Shown in pieces: positions 1 to 11,909 of a DNA stretch of 64,000 nucleotides. This stretch comes from Leptodontidium sp. MPI-SDFR-AT-0119. Taxonomy: Eukaryota > Ascomycota > Leotiomycetes > Helotiales > Leptodontidiaceae. Every line of letters begins with the position of its first letter. Position 1 is the stretch's first letter. Where the stretch lies: positions 558,001-622,000 of the forward strand of contig JAHLEZ010000019.1 of NCBI GenBank assembly GCA_020726505.1, read 5' to 3'. The translations under genes were made by a program, and so were the position numbers. A model generated the notes under the pieces. That model had not been told where the DNA came from, did no database searches, and saw only the letters and a program-made list of their open reading frames with translations.

Positions 1-3000
1 GGAAAGGAACTGCCAATGAGAGTAAGTCCTCCCAGTGGAATTGCTAGAATCGGACCAAGTCTTATTGATTGCAACCCCTAGGCTGTCAGGATTGGATTCA
101 ATAGAATTCTGGATAATTTGTTGTATACGATACGCCATTTTTATATCCCTAACCAGCATATTTTTCAATTTTGAGGGGAGCTTCGTAAGATCGACGAGGA
201 GGTTCTCTTGCAGAGCTATCGAAGCTTGGACAAACGAACATAGGTCCACTGCATTCATCTTGGAATCCGAGTCAACAAAGGTGGTGAATGTCCTCCGGCA
301 AAGCAGAGCGGCCCAGAATCCGTAACGTGCCGCTCTCTCTGCTGCGTCAGCCTCGACTGCATTCCTAACCTCATCACGGAGGTGGGAGATCCATTGTAAA
401 GTTGACTCACGCGCGGCCTTGAGCAGCCTTTCCGCGGATTGACGATCTGGACCCGATGTCAAGTTGAAGAGTCGAAGGCTGAGGGTGATGAGGATCTCCA
501 TACAATGCATCTCGCGCCAATTGGTACTTATATTGCGAAGTCGGTTATCGATCTGCTCTGTCAAGCGCTGGCAGAAAGCCGGATCGCGGAAGACAGCGTG
601 GGCGTTTCGCAGAAGGTCGGCTTCATTCTGTGCCGGCCCTGCTTGCACGGCGAGATGATTGAAGATAAACATCGTATCTTCGGCGCTGAAGTTTAAGTTT
701 GAGGCACCCAACTCTACCAGCATGGTCAACCACCGACGAGTCTTCCCAGAGAGCAATCTTTGGTAGCTCATGAACTCGTGAACCGAAATATCTGACGGAC
801 ACATGGTTTGACTAGCAATGATCTCATAGGACGACGGCCCATCGATGTTAGGAGCGGGATGCACCGGAGATCTAATGACTGAGGCTTCTAGAGAGCGCGG
901 AATATAGACTCCACAGAGGTGTTGAAATGTCAATTGTTTGTCAAGATTTCTTAGCCATACTTCGGACTTGACATCGTAATATGCAAAGTTTAGCCCCAGC
1001 GGCAAGAGAATATTAGACAGGTCAACCTTCATTTTGAACCCCTTGAAGTGGGTCTGGAGAAAGGATTTATTTGCTGACGCAAGCGAGACGCCATCCATAG
1101 TTGACTTTATGTAGCCCCGAAGCTGGGAGTAGTCTTTCAGGAGCATGGCTGGTGGCGAGGAGCTACCAGGTTTGCTCGGGTGCCCCAGATCGCTGAATAT
1201 CCTAAATGTGGCATTTCGGTATGCCGCGAGGAAGTTGGGAATTCCGAGCTCTAGTACTACTGCCGCTTTTTGAGCATCATCTTCAGGAAGAAAGTCTTCG
1301 TGGATAGGTATTTTCATTTTTTTCCGGCAGCGCCAACGCCAGCACTTTGTACATCCGCTAACGTTGCGAGATCCGTCATAATTGGTCGTGCAAACACAAA
1401 CGCCGCTCGTTATTTCTAGGCTAAGGCTGTCGTACTCACGGCAAGCTTGGTTCCATTCGGATTCCTTGTTTCCACGCGACTTCCTTGATGCTTTCTCGAT
1501 CCGTTCCTGCAGTCTGCGCAGCCGAGCGGACTGTGCTACACATCGCACAGCGAAGCAGTTCTCATCAGGTTCGCTAAAAATCGTCTTGTGAGCAAACCGA
1601 CAAGTGCGGCATCTGCTCTGGAGATAGCTCTGGATGTCTTGGAGGCGTTGCATGCTTGACAACATAGGGAGGTGCAGAACATCCAGTAGCTCAGGTTTGA
1701 ATACTGGGGCGTATTCGTGGAGGAGGGGGCAAGCTCGTATGGCACGCCTATCCATCTGGACCCAAAGGTCAAATAGATTTAAGATAAAGATGCTCATTTG
1801 CTCCGGGTTAGAGTCGTAAGCATCTCCAACCACCGTGAACATGTTGACAATTGACTTTGCCAATTGTTCACAAAGAACTGCGCAGTCTGCCACGAGCTCA
1901 GGTGATAATGCTCGTTCCTTCTCGATGCCTCTCTCCAATCTGGCCAAGGAGAAATAGCGGTCGGTGAACTTTGTGACTTGTTCCACGGTGCCATCGCCCG
2001 AGGGAGGAAGATGCAGCGATGCAACATCTCTTCGTTGTGAGGTAGATAGGGCGAGAAGATTGTAGAGGTATTTCTCGCTGTTTGGAAGGGAAAGGTGGAG
2101 AGCTTGTTCATCAGCGCGAGGCGGAAGCGCCGGGATGGGTCGTGCGATGGTTGACTTGAAGTGTGCCCAGGCCGATTCAACCTGAACTGTGGCCTTCTCA
2201 ATTATTCCCTTCAACAAGGGACCGATCGAGTCAAAGAAGTGGTTGTAAGCGGCACCGGCGGAGTAAACCCGACTCTTGTCCATTTCCAACTTCGCAAGGC
2301 GGCGGCACAACTTGGCTCTGAGCATCACTGTCAACTCTGGGGCAAGCTGGCCAGCACAATCCTCAAGAAATTGGGCAAGAACAGTGCAAATGAGGAACTT
2401 GTAGCAAGCCCGTCCAGGCTCGTTTCCTAGGGCAAGGCAGAGCTGACGTTGAATGGCGACACGGAGAATAAGCCAGAGCGGCAGCCTTCTCCACGGAAAC
2501 TCTGCGTTTTGTATATTGACATCGTCCCGCACTCGCTTTCTTAATCTGGGCACTTTGACAGAAGATCCGACAGCCTCAAGCAAGGGCATTAGCATCTGCG
2601 TAATCAGAGCTGGGTCAGTGGTGTCCCGGGCCTCGATGACGGAGACTTTCGCCTTAACAGAACGTGCCTCGAAACGCTTCAGAGACTCCATGCTCGCCTG
2701 CTCAAGAAAGGTAGCAAGACTCTCCTGGAAGCTCTTCTTGAGGAACTCGTCGAAAGGTATCTCGGCAGCGCGGCCGGGGAAGTCCCACAGTAGTGCATTC
2801 TCGGCGGCGAGGACGTCTTCGGAGGAAGGTGAGGCTTCGAAGGCTTCGAAGATGACGGTATCTACACCATCACTACATTACATGCCTTAGTTGAAATTTA
2901 GGCAATCCTTTCTCAGTCGTAATACTTACTGGATATGACGTCGCACAAGGAGTGCTGCATTCTGTTCCACTACATGTAAGATAAGTAGACCATTTCGTTG

Positions 3001-3258
3001 GAGGTTGTAGAATTCTTGCAGTATGGATGCCTTCTCAAGACGGCCGAGATTGACATTGAGGCAAATGCGAAGGGAATAGCGAACAGAAGCCCATGTTTCC
3101 TTAAATTGTTGTTGGTCTGTGAGCTCGTGCAAGGTATCGCAGGTACGTATGAGGCGAGTTAGGATACTCTGTTCAATGCCCTCGATGTCTATATCCCGAT
3201 GTCCGGGAAGCTTGGGCGGTAGGACCAAATGGTTGAAGACCGATTCGAGGAAGGCCAT
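1..3258 (-). CDS. DUF6606-family giant protein, N-terminal part (runs off left edge)
   Basis: Exon 1 (3258-2930) starts with ATG and encodes MAFLESVFNHLVLPPKLPG, the typical opening of very large fungal proteins that begin with a DUF6606 domain and usually carry DUF3638/DUF3645 further on. A 57-nt intron (2929-2873, GTAAGT...TGTAG) joins it in frame to exon 2. Exon 2 stays open from 2872 to base 1 with no stop (about 957 codons); I checked every codon column. The splice gives HDGVDTVIFEAFEASP, the conserved 'FE(S/A)FE(V/A)SP' block of the family. About 1,066 residues are visible; relatives are around 3,000 aa, so most of the C-terminus lies outside the window. The molecular function of the family is poorly known. 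Codon use and openness argue for a functional gene. It is divergent from the MYND gene. Confidence 0.85.
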
Positions 3259-3894
3259 GGTCGCCAGCGGAACTCAAAATAGGTCGAGAAGAAGGACGGG
3301 AAGAATTGGAAGACTCCTTCCACGAGCAAGCCTCTGGGCAGCAGTCCGGCTTCGCCATATAAGGACGGAGGGAAGTCGCACACGCTCAGGTCGCACAACA
3401 GTAATGGTCGACCCCCCTCGAATGAAATAACAAGTAAGTCGGCCAAACACAATCCATTTATGGAGGGGTGGAGGGGGGTTCATTACTCTCACTGGAAGTT
3501 TGGGGAGCTGTTGCAGGTGAATGGCTTTTCTTGTGTTGGATAACGAACCTGGGTGCGCATCATTCGCTGGAAGCCTGCGGATCTAGCGCACTTATCGCAG
3601 CCTCGCTCGCAACAGCAACCAATCACCCCCTTTCAAAGTTTTGTTCGGAATACTTGCGAGTAATCAGTCCAAGGGCATTGAGGAGACAGTTGAGCCTTAC
3701 GAGTTAAGTTACGAGTTAAGCCTGAACACTTTCCCAGCACTCTCCCCTACAGAGTCTTCGCCATCCCATGACCCTCTATGTATCGGAAGACTCCATGCAC
3801 AACCACTACCTGGGTAGAGGAACGGCAGGAGCTTTGTCAAGGGAACGCAACTTGATTAGAGAAGTGGAATTTGAGTGATTGATTTGGGCATCAA
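3259..3894. promoter_or_regulatory. Shared 5' region between two divergent genes
   Basis: This 636-bp stretch separates the start codons of the DUF6606 gene (-) and the MYND gene (+), so it must hold both promoters. I see no clear TATA box. Several small ORFs on both strands (up to about 100 codons) show no recognisable protein and overlap each other, so I regard them as chance. Confidence 0.4.
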
Positions 3895-5072
3895 ATGGCG
3901 GACGACGGATCGAAGACGGCATTTGGCACCTGCTCTCGTTGTCAGCGGCCTACCACGAACAGGTGCATTGGATGCCTAGAAGCGCCAGTTTACGGCGAAG
4001 GCGTCTCTGAGCCTACATTCTACTGCAGTCAAGTTTGCCAGAAAGCTGATTGGGGTCGACACAAGTCGGGGTGTAGAAAGCTTCAAGCTCGCAAGACTCT
4101 TGGTAGAGCCGCGGTGCTTCTCCAAGCTATCATCTACCGGATTCGACTACATGCCTCGCCACTACGGTTCAAGTCGGCGCGCATTGAAGGTTCGATTATG
4201 TTTCTCGATGGATTTCAGATCTCTGGATTAGACACTGAACGACATTTGAAGCCCTTTTCTGTGTGTTTAGGTGATAATCGAAGCCTACTGGAGCCGGTTT
4301 TGGTGTACATGGGATGTATGGAGGCTATGATGTATCTTTATGTCTTTGTTAAGGAGCTTTTGGCTGGTATGTCTACCCTATCTTCTATATATTCTCCCGA
4401 ACTGGATGCTGACTTGTTGATCTAATAGAGCTTTGTTCCAAAATCGAAGAAGTTAATGTTAGCGTGAACAACCAGAAGCTCCGAATCTCCGTTATTCTCC
4501 CCTCCGGACACCAGTTCGATCCACCAGAGACCTTCTTCCACAACGTCTACAGGGCCACACTTAAGAACGGAGAGATATGGGCGGTGGACACTACAGGGGC
4601 ACAATACGGATATCCAGATCCTCTATGTCCCTGGCGTGACTTCGAGCAAGACCGATCATGCAAGCTCAACAGAGAATGCGAGTTGGGCTATATTCGCCAC
4701 CAGGTCTACCAGTCGTACGGGATGTTCCCCGTGAGACATATAGTGGCCCAGAGGATTGAGAAAGAGGAGCTCACTAAAGCACTTGACGAGAAGATCCCTG
4801 TGTTGGCTCAGGAGCATGGGGGGAAGTTGAATGCTGTATTGAAAGGTTCAAATGCTGCCTTTGAGCAAGCAAAAGACAAGTTCTTAGATGAGTTAGAGGA
4901 CCATCTCAGGACATTAATGGCTAAGTTGTATACCCCGGAGCAGATTACGAGAAGGAACAAGGAGATTGAGTGCCAGCTCTCTGAGAATATGGCAGATCCC
5001 GAGAGGCAGAAACAATTGGATGGCATGATAAGGTTCACGGCTTCTGCAATAGGTACTGCAGCAGGTTCATAA
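3895..5072 (+). CDS. MYND zinc-finger protein
   Basis: Two exons, 3895-4366 and 4429-5072, joined across a 62-nt intron (GTATGT...CTAATAG), give a 371-residue protein. The N-terminus holds a MYND finger at residues 13-60: CSRC, CIGC, then FYCSQVCQKADWGRHKSGC, with the full C/C/C/C/C/C/H/C zinc ligand set. MYND fingers are protein-protein interaction modules. The rest resembles the variable C-terminal part of the many short fungal MYND proteins, with no recognised catalytic domain (no SET motifs). The C-terminal third is rich in charged helices. Without splicing, the first frame ends shortly after residue 157 and the second has no ATG near its start, so the intron is well supported. No partner or pathway can be inferred from neighbours. 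Confidence 0.85.
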
Positions 5073-5382
5073 CTTAATAAATTGATAACTTTAATATTGT
5101 CGTTTCTGTCGCTTTAGTTTACTATATCCTGTTCTACCTATCAATCTTATATACTTTCCACAAGGCTAGCCTAGAATCCTTAGCGGTCCATTATTTCGTG
5201 AGAAATCTCATATATAATCTTGTGGCTTGTGAGCTAGTGGCTTGCCTCGCTGTTCCCAACGCTCTGATTTATATCACGTGTTACATTGTTCAGGCGCTGC
5301 TGTCCGTGTCTCATGCCTAAAACTTTGTTGGTTTTATCAACTGTAAAGTCTAACGTGTCTTGATTAAAATGCCATTTGCCTT

Positions 5383-5451
5383 CGAAATGAGCTGATAAGC
5401 TCAGAGAGAAGGTTCTTCGAAGAGAGAGAGAGCGCGGGGACTTTGGCGTGC
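5383..5451 (+). repeat. Dispersed hairpin repeat, copy A
   Basis: The sequence GCCTTCGAAATGAGCT, then AGAGAGAAGGTTCTTCGA and a GA-rich tail, matches copies B (about 11.9-12.1 kb) and C (about 15.85-15.94 kb) in the same orientation. In this copy the short hairpin is GAGCT-GATA-AGCTC. The flanking region 5073-5700 has no gene; an imperfect duplication of about 50 bp is visible (near 5221-5271 and 5494-5560, both containing a 'GTGGCTT...CAACxCTCTG'-like core). Confidence 0.6.
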
Positions 5452-5694
5452 CGGATTGTTAGTCATTTCTTATGTAATCTTTAATGCTGTGGCGCATAAA
5501 TGCTGTGGCTCGGAAGCTGGTGGCTTTGCTCGTCGTTTCCAACACCCTGTTGTTTCATTTGGGGAGGGGGTCTGGTTTGCTTCATCCTTTGTAACAGCTC
5601 CTTCAAACATACCTCTTCCTAGAGTTATGTATTTCTCTTCTTTCTATCTACAGCTTATATTTTATTCTGAGAAGGTACAATTCTTGGTTCCGTC

Positions 5695-6862
5695 ATGTCA
5701 TCTCCTCCCAGTGTGGGACAATATGAACCAATATATATTGGCCCAATATAGAGGTCAACGATATAATTGCAATATGAGGTCTCTTGTATCGTATCGACCA
5801 TATCGTAGGAGCTCTATATCGTATTGTTGACCCAATATATTGCAATATAAACAATATGCCAAGCTTTTAGAATTTCCTTATAAAAAGATAAAATATTAAT
5901 AGTTCTTAACTTTAAAGTACTTTTTATATATACCCAATACTTACTTATAATGTAATTGTACTTTAAATATTAATAATTTATATATAAAAATATCATTTTA
6001 TTTTCTTTACAACACGATTCTATCATGTGATCAAAACTCGCCTATGAAAATATGAGAATTCTCTTGAAATTTCCGTTTAAAGGAGCTAATATATCTTTAA
6101 TTAATATATCGTTATATCGTGATATATTGGCTATATTAGCGTATTGCAAAAGCTTCATATCGTATCGACTGCAATATGGATTTCTCTATATTGTATCGAT
6201 ATATCGCAATAATATGGTATATCGGCATATTGTCCCCCACACTGTCTCCTCCGAAGTTTGTGCTTGCCTCTTCACCATATCAGCCTTCTAGGCAGGGAGA
6301 TACTCCAGTTGGCGGTAATAATACCGGTATCCGTCAGGAAGAGGAGCCTGACGCGCGCGAGCTTACGATCGAACAACAGAAGAGGGCTAAGCAGATCTGT
6401 ATGCAGACAAGGAGAGATTCAGGCAGTTTTATCATGACGAATTGCGGCGCAAGAGGCCTAAGCAATCCGGTTCTAGAGGACGGGAAGGTGTACTGTCCAA
6501 TAATGCGGCACAGGCGCAACTACGGGCCAGGCAGGAGCAGCGACTCAGAGACGATCAGCTTCTGGAAGGTACAAGGTTGGCAAGGCAGCGAGCATCGCGA
6601 GAGCAGCGAGTCAAAGACGTTCAGCTCCTTGAACACTAAGTTATAGACTAGATACACGAGAAAGGTCGTTCACAGACGGGCAAATCGCCACCTCCGATGA
6701 TGACCTTCCATCTTTCCTGGATAAGGTGTACCAGTATAAGAAGTAGGCTTCGGCGGACTTTCCAGAGGGGATCACCTCCGAAATCCAGATGAGATGTATG
6801 AGGGATTACCAGAAGGCGATCTCGGATAAACGAAAGCTTGTAGTTTGGTTTGGATAACTAAG
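5695..6862 (+). pseudogene. Degraded coiled-coil gene split by a MITE after codon 4
   Basis: ATG TCA TCT CCT CC at 5695-5708 is interrupted by the hAT-type MITE. Deleting the MITE and one 8-bp target copy restores a frame that continues from 6253 (PPKFVLASSPYQPSRQGDTP...). The reading then needs a -1/+2 shift near 6410 to follow DKERFRQFYHDELRRKRPKQ, and later shifts and stops to about 6862. The middle is a strongly charged, Arg/Glu/Gln-rich region likely to form coiled coil. I do not recognise the family; the reading near 6660-6850 (SDDDLPSFLDKVYQYKK) also looks coding. The pieces imply a once-real gene, now dead. It could instead be the accessory ORF of a transposon. Confidence 0.5.
5709..6244. 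mobile_element. hAT-type MITE, 536 bp, with 8-bp target duplication
   Basis: The left end CAGTGTGGGACAATATG and the right end (reverse complement CAGTGTGGGGGACAATATG) are inverted repeats that differ only by a 2-base G insertion. The element is flanked by a perfect direct 8-bp duplication TCTCCTCC at 5701-5708 and 6245-6252. An 8-bp duplication and ends beginning CAGTG are hallmarks of the hAT superfamily. The inside is very AT-rich and filled with ATATCG, CAATAT and ATATTG words in both orientations, so it should fold extensively. It has no coding capacity and must be mobilised in trans. Degraded hAT transposases lie at 20.4 and 47.4-49.7 kb, but I found no matching ends there. Confidence 0.88.
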
Positions 6863-6973
6863 TGCACCCCCTATACTTTGATTCTTGCCCTATAATCATT
6901 GCTATTCTAGCTTTTAGATTGGAGTATCCCCTAATTGAGGATAAGTTCTAAACCCTCAGGGGGTGTACTTGTT
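6857..6973. mobile_element. Small MITE with TA duplication (Tc1/mariner-like)
   Basis: Ends ACTAAGTGCACCCCC and (reverse complement) AACAAGTACACCCCC form imperfect 15-bp inverted repeats, with TA on both sides (6855-6856 and 6974-6975). The 117-bp body has no ORF. The symmetry continues for a few bases outside (GGA...TCC), so the exact boundary is uncertain. TA duplication suggests mobilisation by a Tc1/mariner or pogo-type transposase. Confidence 0.55.
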
Positions 6974-7124
6974 TATCCTGACTACAAAGTACAAGAGAAA
7001 ACGTATTTGATTAATAACACTAAGTTACGTCTAGGGAAATTCCTTCTCGAGACTGCCCGTGACTTCGGACACGCTCCTTTTTATTACTATGCAATACATG
7101 TGCATCGGAATTGTATGACTATAC

Positions 7125-8411
7125 TTAGTCACCCAAGACGAGACCAATAAGCACCTCATCTTCTCTCCATTTTCCAGCCTCAAATTCGCTAATATCCTTG
7201 CTAGCAGTTCTCAAATACCAAACACCCTTCTTTACCTTCACCTTCCTACACTCCTCTGTCTTTTCCTCCGCCGTAGCGCCAGCTACAATTAGCTCCCTGC
7301 CATGTAGAATAAAAGCTGATCTCAGAACGCCAATTTCCCACTCAGACTCGGTAATTCGTCTCCGTTGGCGATATGAGGAACTGATGCCCTTCATCAATGC
7401 TTTCACAGCAACATACGTTACCTCCCCTGGAGCGTACTCAAGAAGATATGAATGTAAATCAGCCAGCAACTGCGCCATATCACCATTCAGACCTCGTCCA
7501 ATGTTCGCGAATTCCCAATCTACTACACCGGTTGTGGGTTGAGAATCTGGTCCTTCGTCGTTTGAGAGGATGACAGCACCGCTCCATGCATCGCCGAAGC
7601 TGAAGACTTGATTCCCGTCGATAGCATGGAAATCGGCGGTGACGCGTGCTGCAAGCTCAGCACTATCTTCAAATGAGTAGTGGTGGAGAAATTCTTCAAT
7701 GGGGGCTACGTTGTTTTCATAGACCGCTGTTCTTGCATCTGGATTTTGGAAAATTGAGAGGCGGGAAGATCCGATTGTGGAAATGGTTGATTGGGAGTGG
7801 AGAGCTGCGAAGAAGGAACCGAGGCGGGTGCCGATTTGGGAGTAGGATACTTCAAGTTCTTGAGTTAGTGATTTTAGAGTTGAGACTAGGCTTTGAGTTT
7901 GAAGAGAATGGAGTCTCTGTGTGAGGTTATGGAGGCGTCCAAGATCGGACATGATGAGAACATGTGCACTAGCGTCATAATGGAGGAGATCTGGAACGGA
8001 GATTTGTGACTGCGCAGCTACATTTGGGACATTGCCACTTGGACCAAATAGTGCCAGTGCCTGTGCTTCGATGGTCTTAAGATTGTCAGCTTTGGGCTCA
8101 AGTCAAGATTGACGCATTCAAGTGGTTTGAGCGTCCCATATAAATTCGAAAATGAACTCACTCACCTGACGATACGGCGAAAACTTGGCGGATTCACCAA
8201 TGGCCGCAATATATGGTGGCGCATACTTGAGGATCAAGCTCTTGTGATTGCCAAATTTGCCAGGTGAAGAGCACGGCAGCTTCGTGGCTCGCGAAGTCCA
8301 GTTAACGAGCCCGCCTGTCACCGCTTCGATGACATAACTCTGTGAGGGGTCGATTTCTGATAGATATGCGCCAAAGAAGTCTTCGTGGTTGAATGGTGAA
8401 TGCAACGACAT
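7125..8411 (-). CDS. APH / kinase-fold phosphotransferase family protein
   Basis: Two exons (8411-8166 and 8075-7125) joined over a 90-nt intron (GTGAGT...CTTAAG, with CTGAC branch site) encode 398 residues. Features follow the aminoglycoside phosphotransferase/choline-kinase fold: a GGLVNWTSRA loop near residue 33, the lysine strand SLILKYAPP, the hinge region ending in LIMSDLG, a catalytic-loop block FSFGDAWSGAVIL, and the metal-binding TGVVDWEFANIG. The usual catalytic loop of APH enzymes is HGDxxxxN; here the His is Phe and the Asn position is Ala, although the Asp is kept. Fungal subfamilies with F-x-FGD exist, so this may be a genuine variant. The substrate is unknown; 5-methylthioribose kinase-like and choline kinase-like roles are possible but unproven. 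Start chosen at the ATG of MSLHSPFNHEDFF. Confidence 0.8.
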
Positions 8412-9275
8412 TTTGGTAGGGTACTTGAGCGCCCGTGAGGTTATTTGAATGCCTGAGTTGAGTTGGAGGATTGTGTTGGTGGAAGATGAGAAGCCATCAC
8501 AGCACAGCCTCAGCTGGAGACGCCTCGCTTTGTCGTGCGGGGAGGAGCTCGGAAACTATCGAAGCGACTGCATCCAAACTACACGTGGGTCAGCTTACAT
8601 TAAAGAACGTATAGACAACAATTTAAAAGGTGCTATCTTTGCTAGTTGATATAACTTCGGTCGATATCCATCGTCAGATTCATTCAGCGGCGATGCTGCA
8701 TCAGGAGGAGTCACACCAAGGTCCAGGATACTTGGTCGCGGGCGAATCTATTCCGCCAAGCCTTCTCGCAAGTTCTCCCCGCGAGGGCTATTAACAAGGC
8801 GAATACTACTAATCAAATTGTTAATGCAGGCCTGTATTTAGTAAAAGTAGCAGCTAAGGATTTAGTGTCTTGACGGAATAGTTAGGAATAAGGAGGCTTA
8901 CTGTTCAGCAGGCGCGAAGGCGACGATGCAACGTAAATTTTCTAAGTAGACGAGATAACGAGTGTTTGGGAATAGCTAGAGCATAGAGTCAATATAAAGT
9001 TATAACAAATTTTAATGCGTGCACAGAGTCCGAGTCGCTTGGAGTCAAAGTACCTAAGTTATCTGCCTAAGCATTAAGGTTAGGTCAATCCAAAGAGTGC
9101 CACAAGCTCGGACAACACACTTAAGTCAGCGGACCGAAGGCAGATTCTGGCTCCTATGCTTCTATTTATTCCAAAAGTAATTTGAATCACTCCATAATTT
9201 GCATAGCATAGAGATACTTAAAGAACGAAAATATTATACCAAAAGCTATCACGGTAAAGCCACACTGTGACCGAC
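8412..9275. other. Intergenic region, no gene recognised
   Basis: The first part is the 5' flank of the APH gene. From about 8650 the sequence becomes AT-rich with scattered TAG/TAA in all frames; a short plus-strand reading near 8740-8800 looks weakly coding but cannot be assigned. No repeat or RNA gene seen. Confidence 0.4.
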
Positions 9276-11531
9276 TTATTTGAGGCCAAGTTTTCGGAAC
9301 AGCTTGTTGCGTTTTGATCTTGATGTAGTTTCTTCAGCACCTAGATGCGACGGTCCTCCTTGGGGGTTGTTCACAGAATCTTCTACTTCTACCAGGGCCC
9401 TGTTCTCCATCACAGTATCCAGAGCATGAAGTTTGTCCCGCAAACTCTGAGACCTAGGATGATCAGGTCCGACGACTTTCTCATATCCAATTAAAGCTTT
9501 TGAATACATTGTCCTAGCTTCTGTTATATTAGCTTGGAGTTCGAAGAGAGAGCCGAGGCCCCAGATTGCGTTTAACGCTGGGATATAAGTGATGATATTG
9601 TCTGCACCGAGCGCCTTTTCGTAGCCTTGCAGCGCCCGCTGGTACATCTGCTCAGCCTCGACTAGCTTGCCCTGAGAGTAGTAGAGGATCCCTAGATTAT
9701 TACATTTATTTGTGAGCTTATCGTCCGCAACTAAGTTGTTTAAAACCATGTACGAACATCTCATTGCATGATGGAGAAGCCGTCGTTTTGTTAGCTAAGG
9801 CCGAATAATCTGCTCTCCTAGAACATATGATTCGATAAACCTTACAGCTAGTCTAGCAAGATCGTAATCCCACTGTTGATTAAGGACACAAACTGTCCAC
9901 GAGTGAACGCACCTATGGATGCTATACCCTTGTGACTCGACTAAACCTTGCGAAGACGTGTCTACCTCTACTAGCCCGTGGCTACTTAATACCCGTATCG
10001 CTTGATAAAAGCTTATTTCGTCTTTCGTTAATTCTTGTATTTAGATTAGGTTATTCGAGTTATTATGCTAGAGAAGTTCTAATTAGAGATCCTAGCTATC
10101 AAAGTATGCCCAGAAGCAAAGAAGTTTAATTGAAAGGTTATCACGCATATCCCTTAGCTTACGAATTTGGATAGAATGGCTAAATTTGACTTATAACGAT
10201 CGCTTCATAATAACAATTGACCCTTGGTATAACTTAGGGAAGAATTTTTAGATATTCACGACCGCGGGATCTATGTTTTGAAGAAATTTAGGGTTATTAT
10301 AATTATCGTAAATCAGCAGCTATCGCGTGTTACTAGGCAGACTTAGCTATGCCTTAACAGTATCTACTACCCCGTCGAGGTTTTCTTTTATATCTACGTT
10401 ATTTAGCCAGCTAGCCGAGGAGTATTCTCTTAATATCTACTTAGCTACCTTAACAAAGCTTTGCTTTAGAGAATCCTCGTCCTTAATGTTTAGCCAGAAT
10501 ATTCCCGAGTAGTTATCTTAGTGCCGCTTCGTATATCCAGCACTGAGTTGTGTCTTGCCGATTCCGCCGAGACTATAAAGAACAACGACTCGGCGGGAGC
10601 CGTCGCTATTAAGCAAATTGTGCATCTTTAGGAGCTCTGTTTTCCTTGTTACGAAGTGTTCGACGTCGGAAATATTAAAGAGGCTAAAGGCGATTGAGAA
10701 GTCCTCACGCTTGAACCCTAATCTAGTCAGCAGCTTCGTAATACCTATTTGCCTTTACTCTTAATAAGTGCTTATAATAAAAGAGAAGGACTTACCTTTC
10801 GAAGCCTTGTTAATCTCTTCTCGGAGTCATTGCAACGCCTTGTCTTTCTCTTCGCTGTAGATAAGTGGTATATTAATATCGAAAATGCCTAATAGCGAGT
10901 ATGCCTTGTTTTCTTAGCGATAAGTCTCCCGATTTGCAACCTACGACATTTGCTTAGCGACGCTAAAATTAAATAATAGGCATCCTCGAAGGGCTTTAAC
11001 GGGAATTCCAGTTATCTCGCAGATTTGTCGTTCGAGGGAGACCTTATTGCCCAATGGTTCCCCCTTTATTAAAAAGAAGTCGACTGATACCGGCGTAATA
11101 AGCTCTTACAGAGTCCAGCCTCGAGTGAACCATTCGCTTTTCCAAAATGTTAATTTCTAGGCTTCGTTAGAATTATCGGCTAAATCGGAGGGAGGTCGCG
11201 AAACATCTGGCAGGTAAACGTAGCACTTAATCGCATCCCGGTATCAGCGAAACATCGAGTTAATAGCCTCTGCGAGCTTAGTGCTATTCGATTTATCGAT
11301 ACAGCAGGTGTCTACTTAAAAGTATTTCAAGTGGTGACACTTAGCTTGTTCACCGCAGAACTGTATCTTACTATAGCCAGCCTTATTCTTGCTCGTACAG
11401 TTTATCAAATCCTTGAAAGTAACCTCCTCCGCTCCCCACCTGTGCGAGAGTATAGCATAATTGGGTATACCGCTCTCGAAGAACTCGGTCAGGCTGAAAT
11501 CGCTATCGTTGTTATACTGTAGCAGACGCAT
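9276..11531 (-). pseudogene. HET/NB-ARC/TPR receptor gene, RIP-degraded
   Basis: From 11531 the minus strand opens MRLLQYNNDSDFSL and reaches YAILSHRWG, the start of a HET domain. The HET reading continues to about 10796, but stops replace residues at typical Trp or Gln positions (TGG to TAG/TGA, CAG to TAG). A GTAAGT...AAATAG intron lies at 10795-10745. Then follows NB-ARC: VVVLYSLGGIGKTQLS is the P-loop and LLIYDNYNNP matches Walker B. A winged-helix-like stretch (YSIHRCVHSWTV) and C-terminal TPRs (open from 9764 to 9276, e.g. YSQGKLVEAEQMYQRALQGYEKALG) complete the STAND architecture. HET/NB-ARC/TPR proteins act in fungal heterokaryon incompatibility. At least ten in-frame stops make this non-functional. 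The HET part is closely related to the fragment at 51.39-51.81 kb, with the intron at the same place. Confidence 0.82.
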
Positions 11532-11909
11532 TATTCAACTAGGTTCGAGGATCGCAAGAGGGAGGGTTCTCGGTACTTGTTGAGCTGTCGAAATGGCATA
11601 AATGCGAAGTGAGGTGAAGATTTGGGAAAGGATGTCGGGTTAAGGCTGGCGCACCTAGCCTCGCGGCAGCCTCACGGCAATAGCATCGTCATGTATCACT
11701 AGTAAGCGCGGAAGACCTGCCCATCGCTCGGGCTTACCGCAGGTGTTCTGGAAGCTATATAGTACGGGATATTCGAAGTCACGCTCAATTGAGCCTCGAT
11801 TTCTTCTTGTCGCTGACAGGAAAAGTGGAGACAGAAATCTAGAATACAGAATCTACCTTCGATCAGCTATTTGGTGTCTGAGCTTCTACTTCTGGCATGC
11901 TCGAACTGT

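Noticed and set aside
5456..5830. 124-codon plus-strand ORF
   Set aside because: It runs into the AT-rich MITE and has no domain; amino-acid composition looks random.
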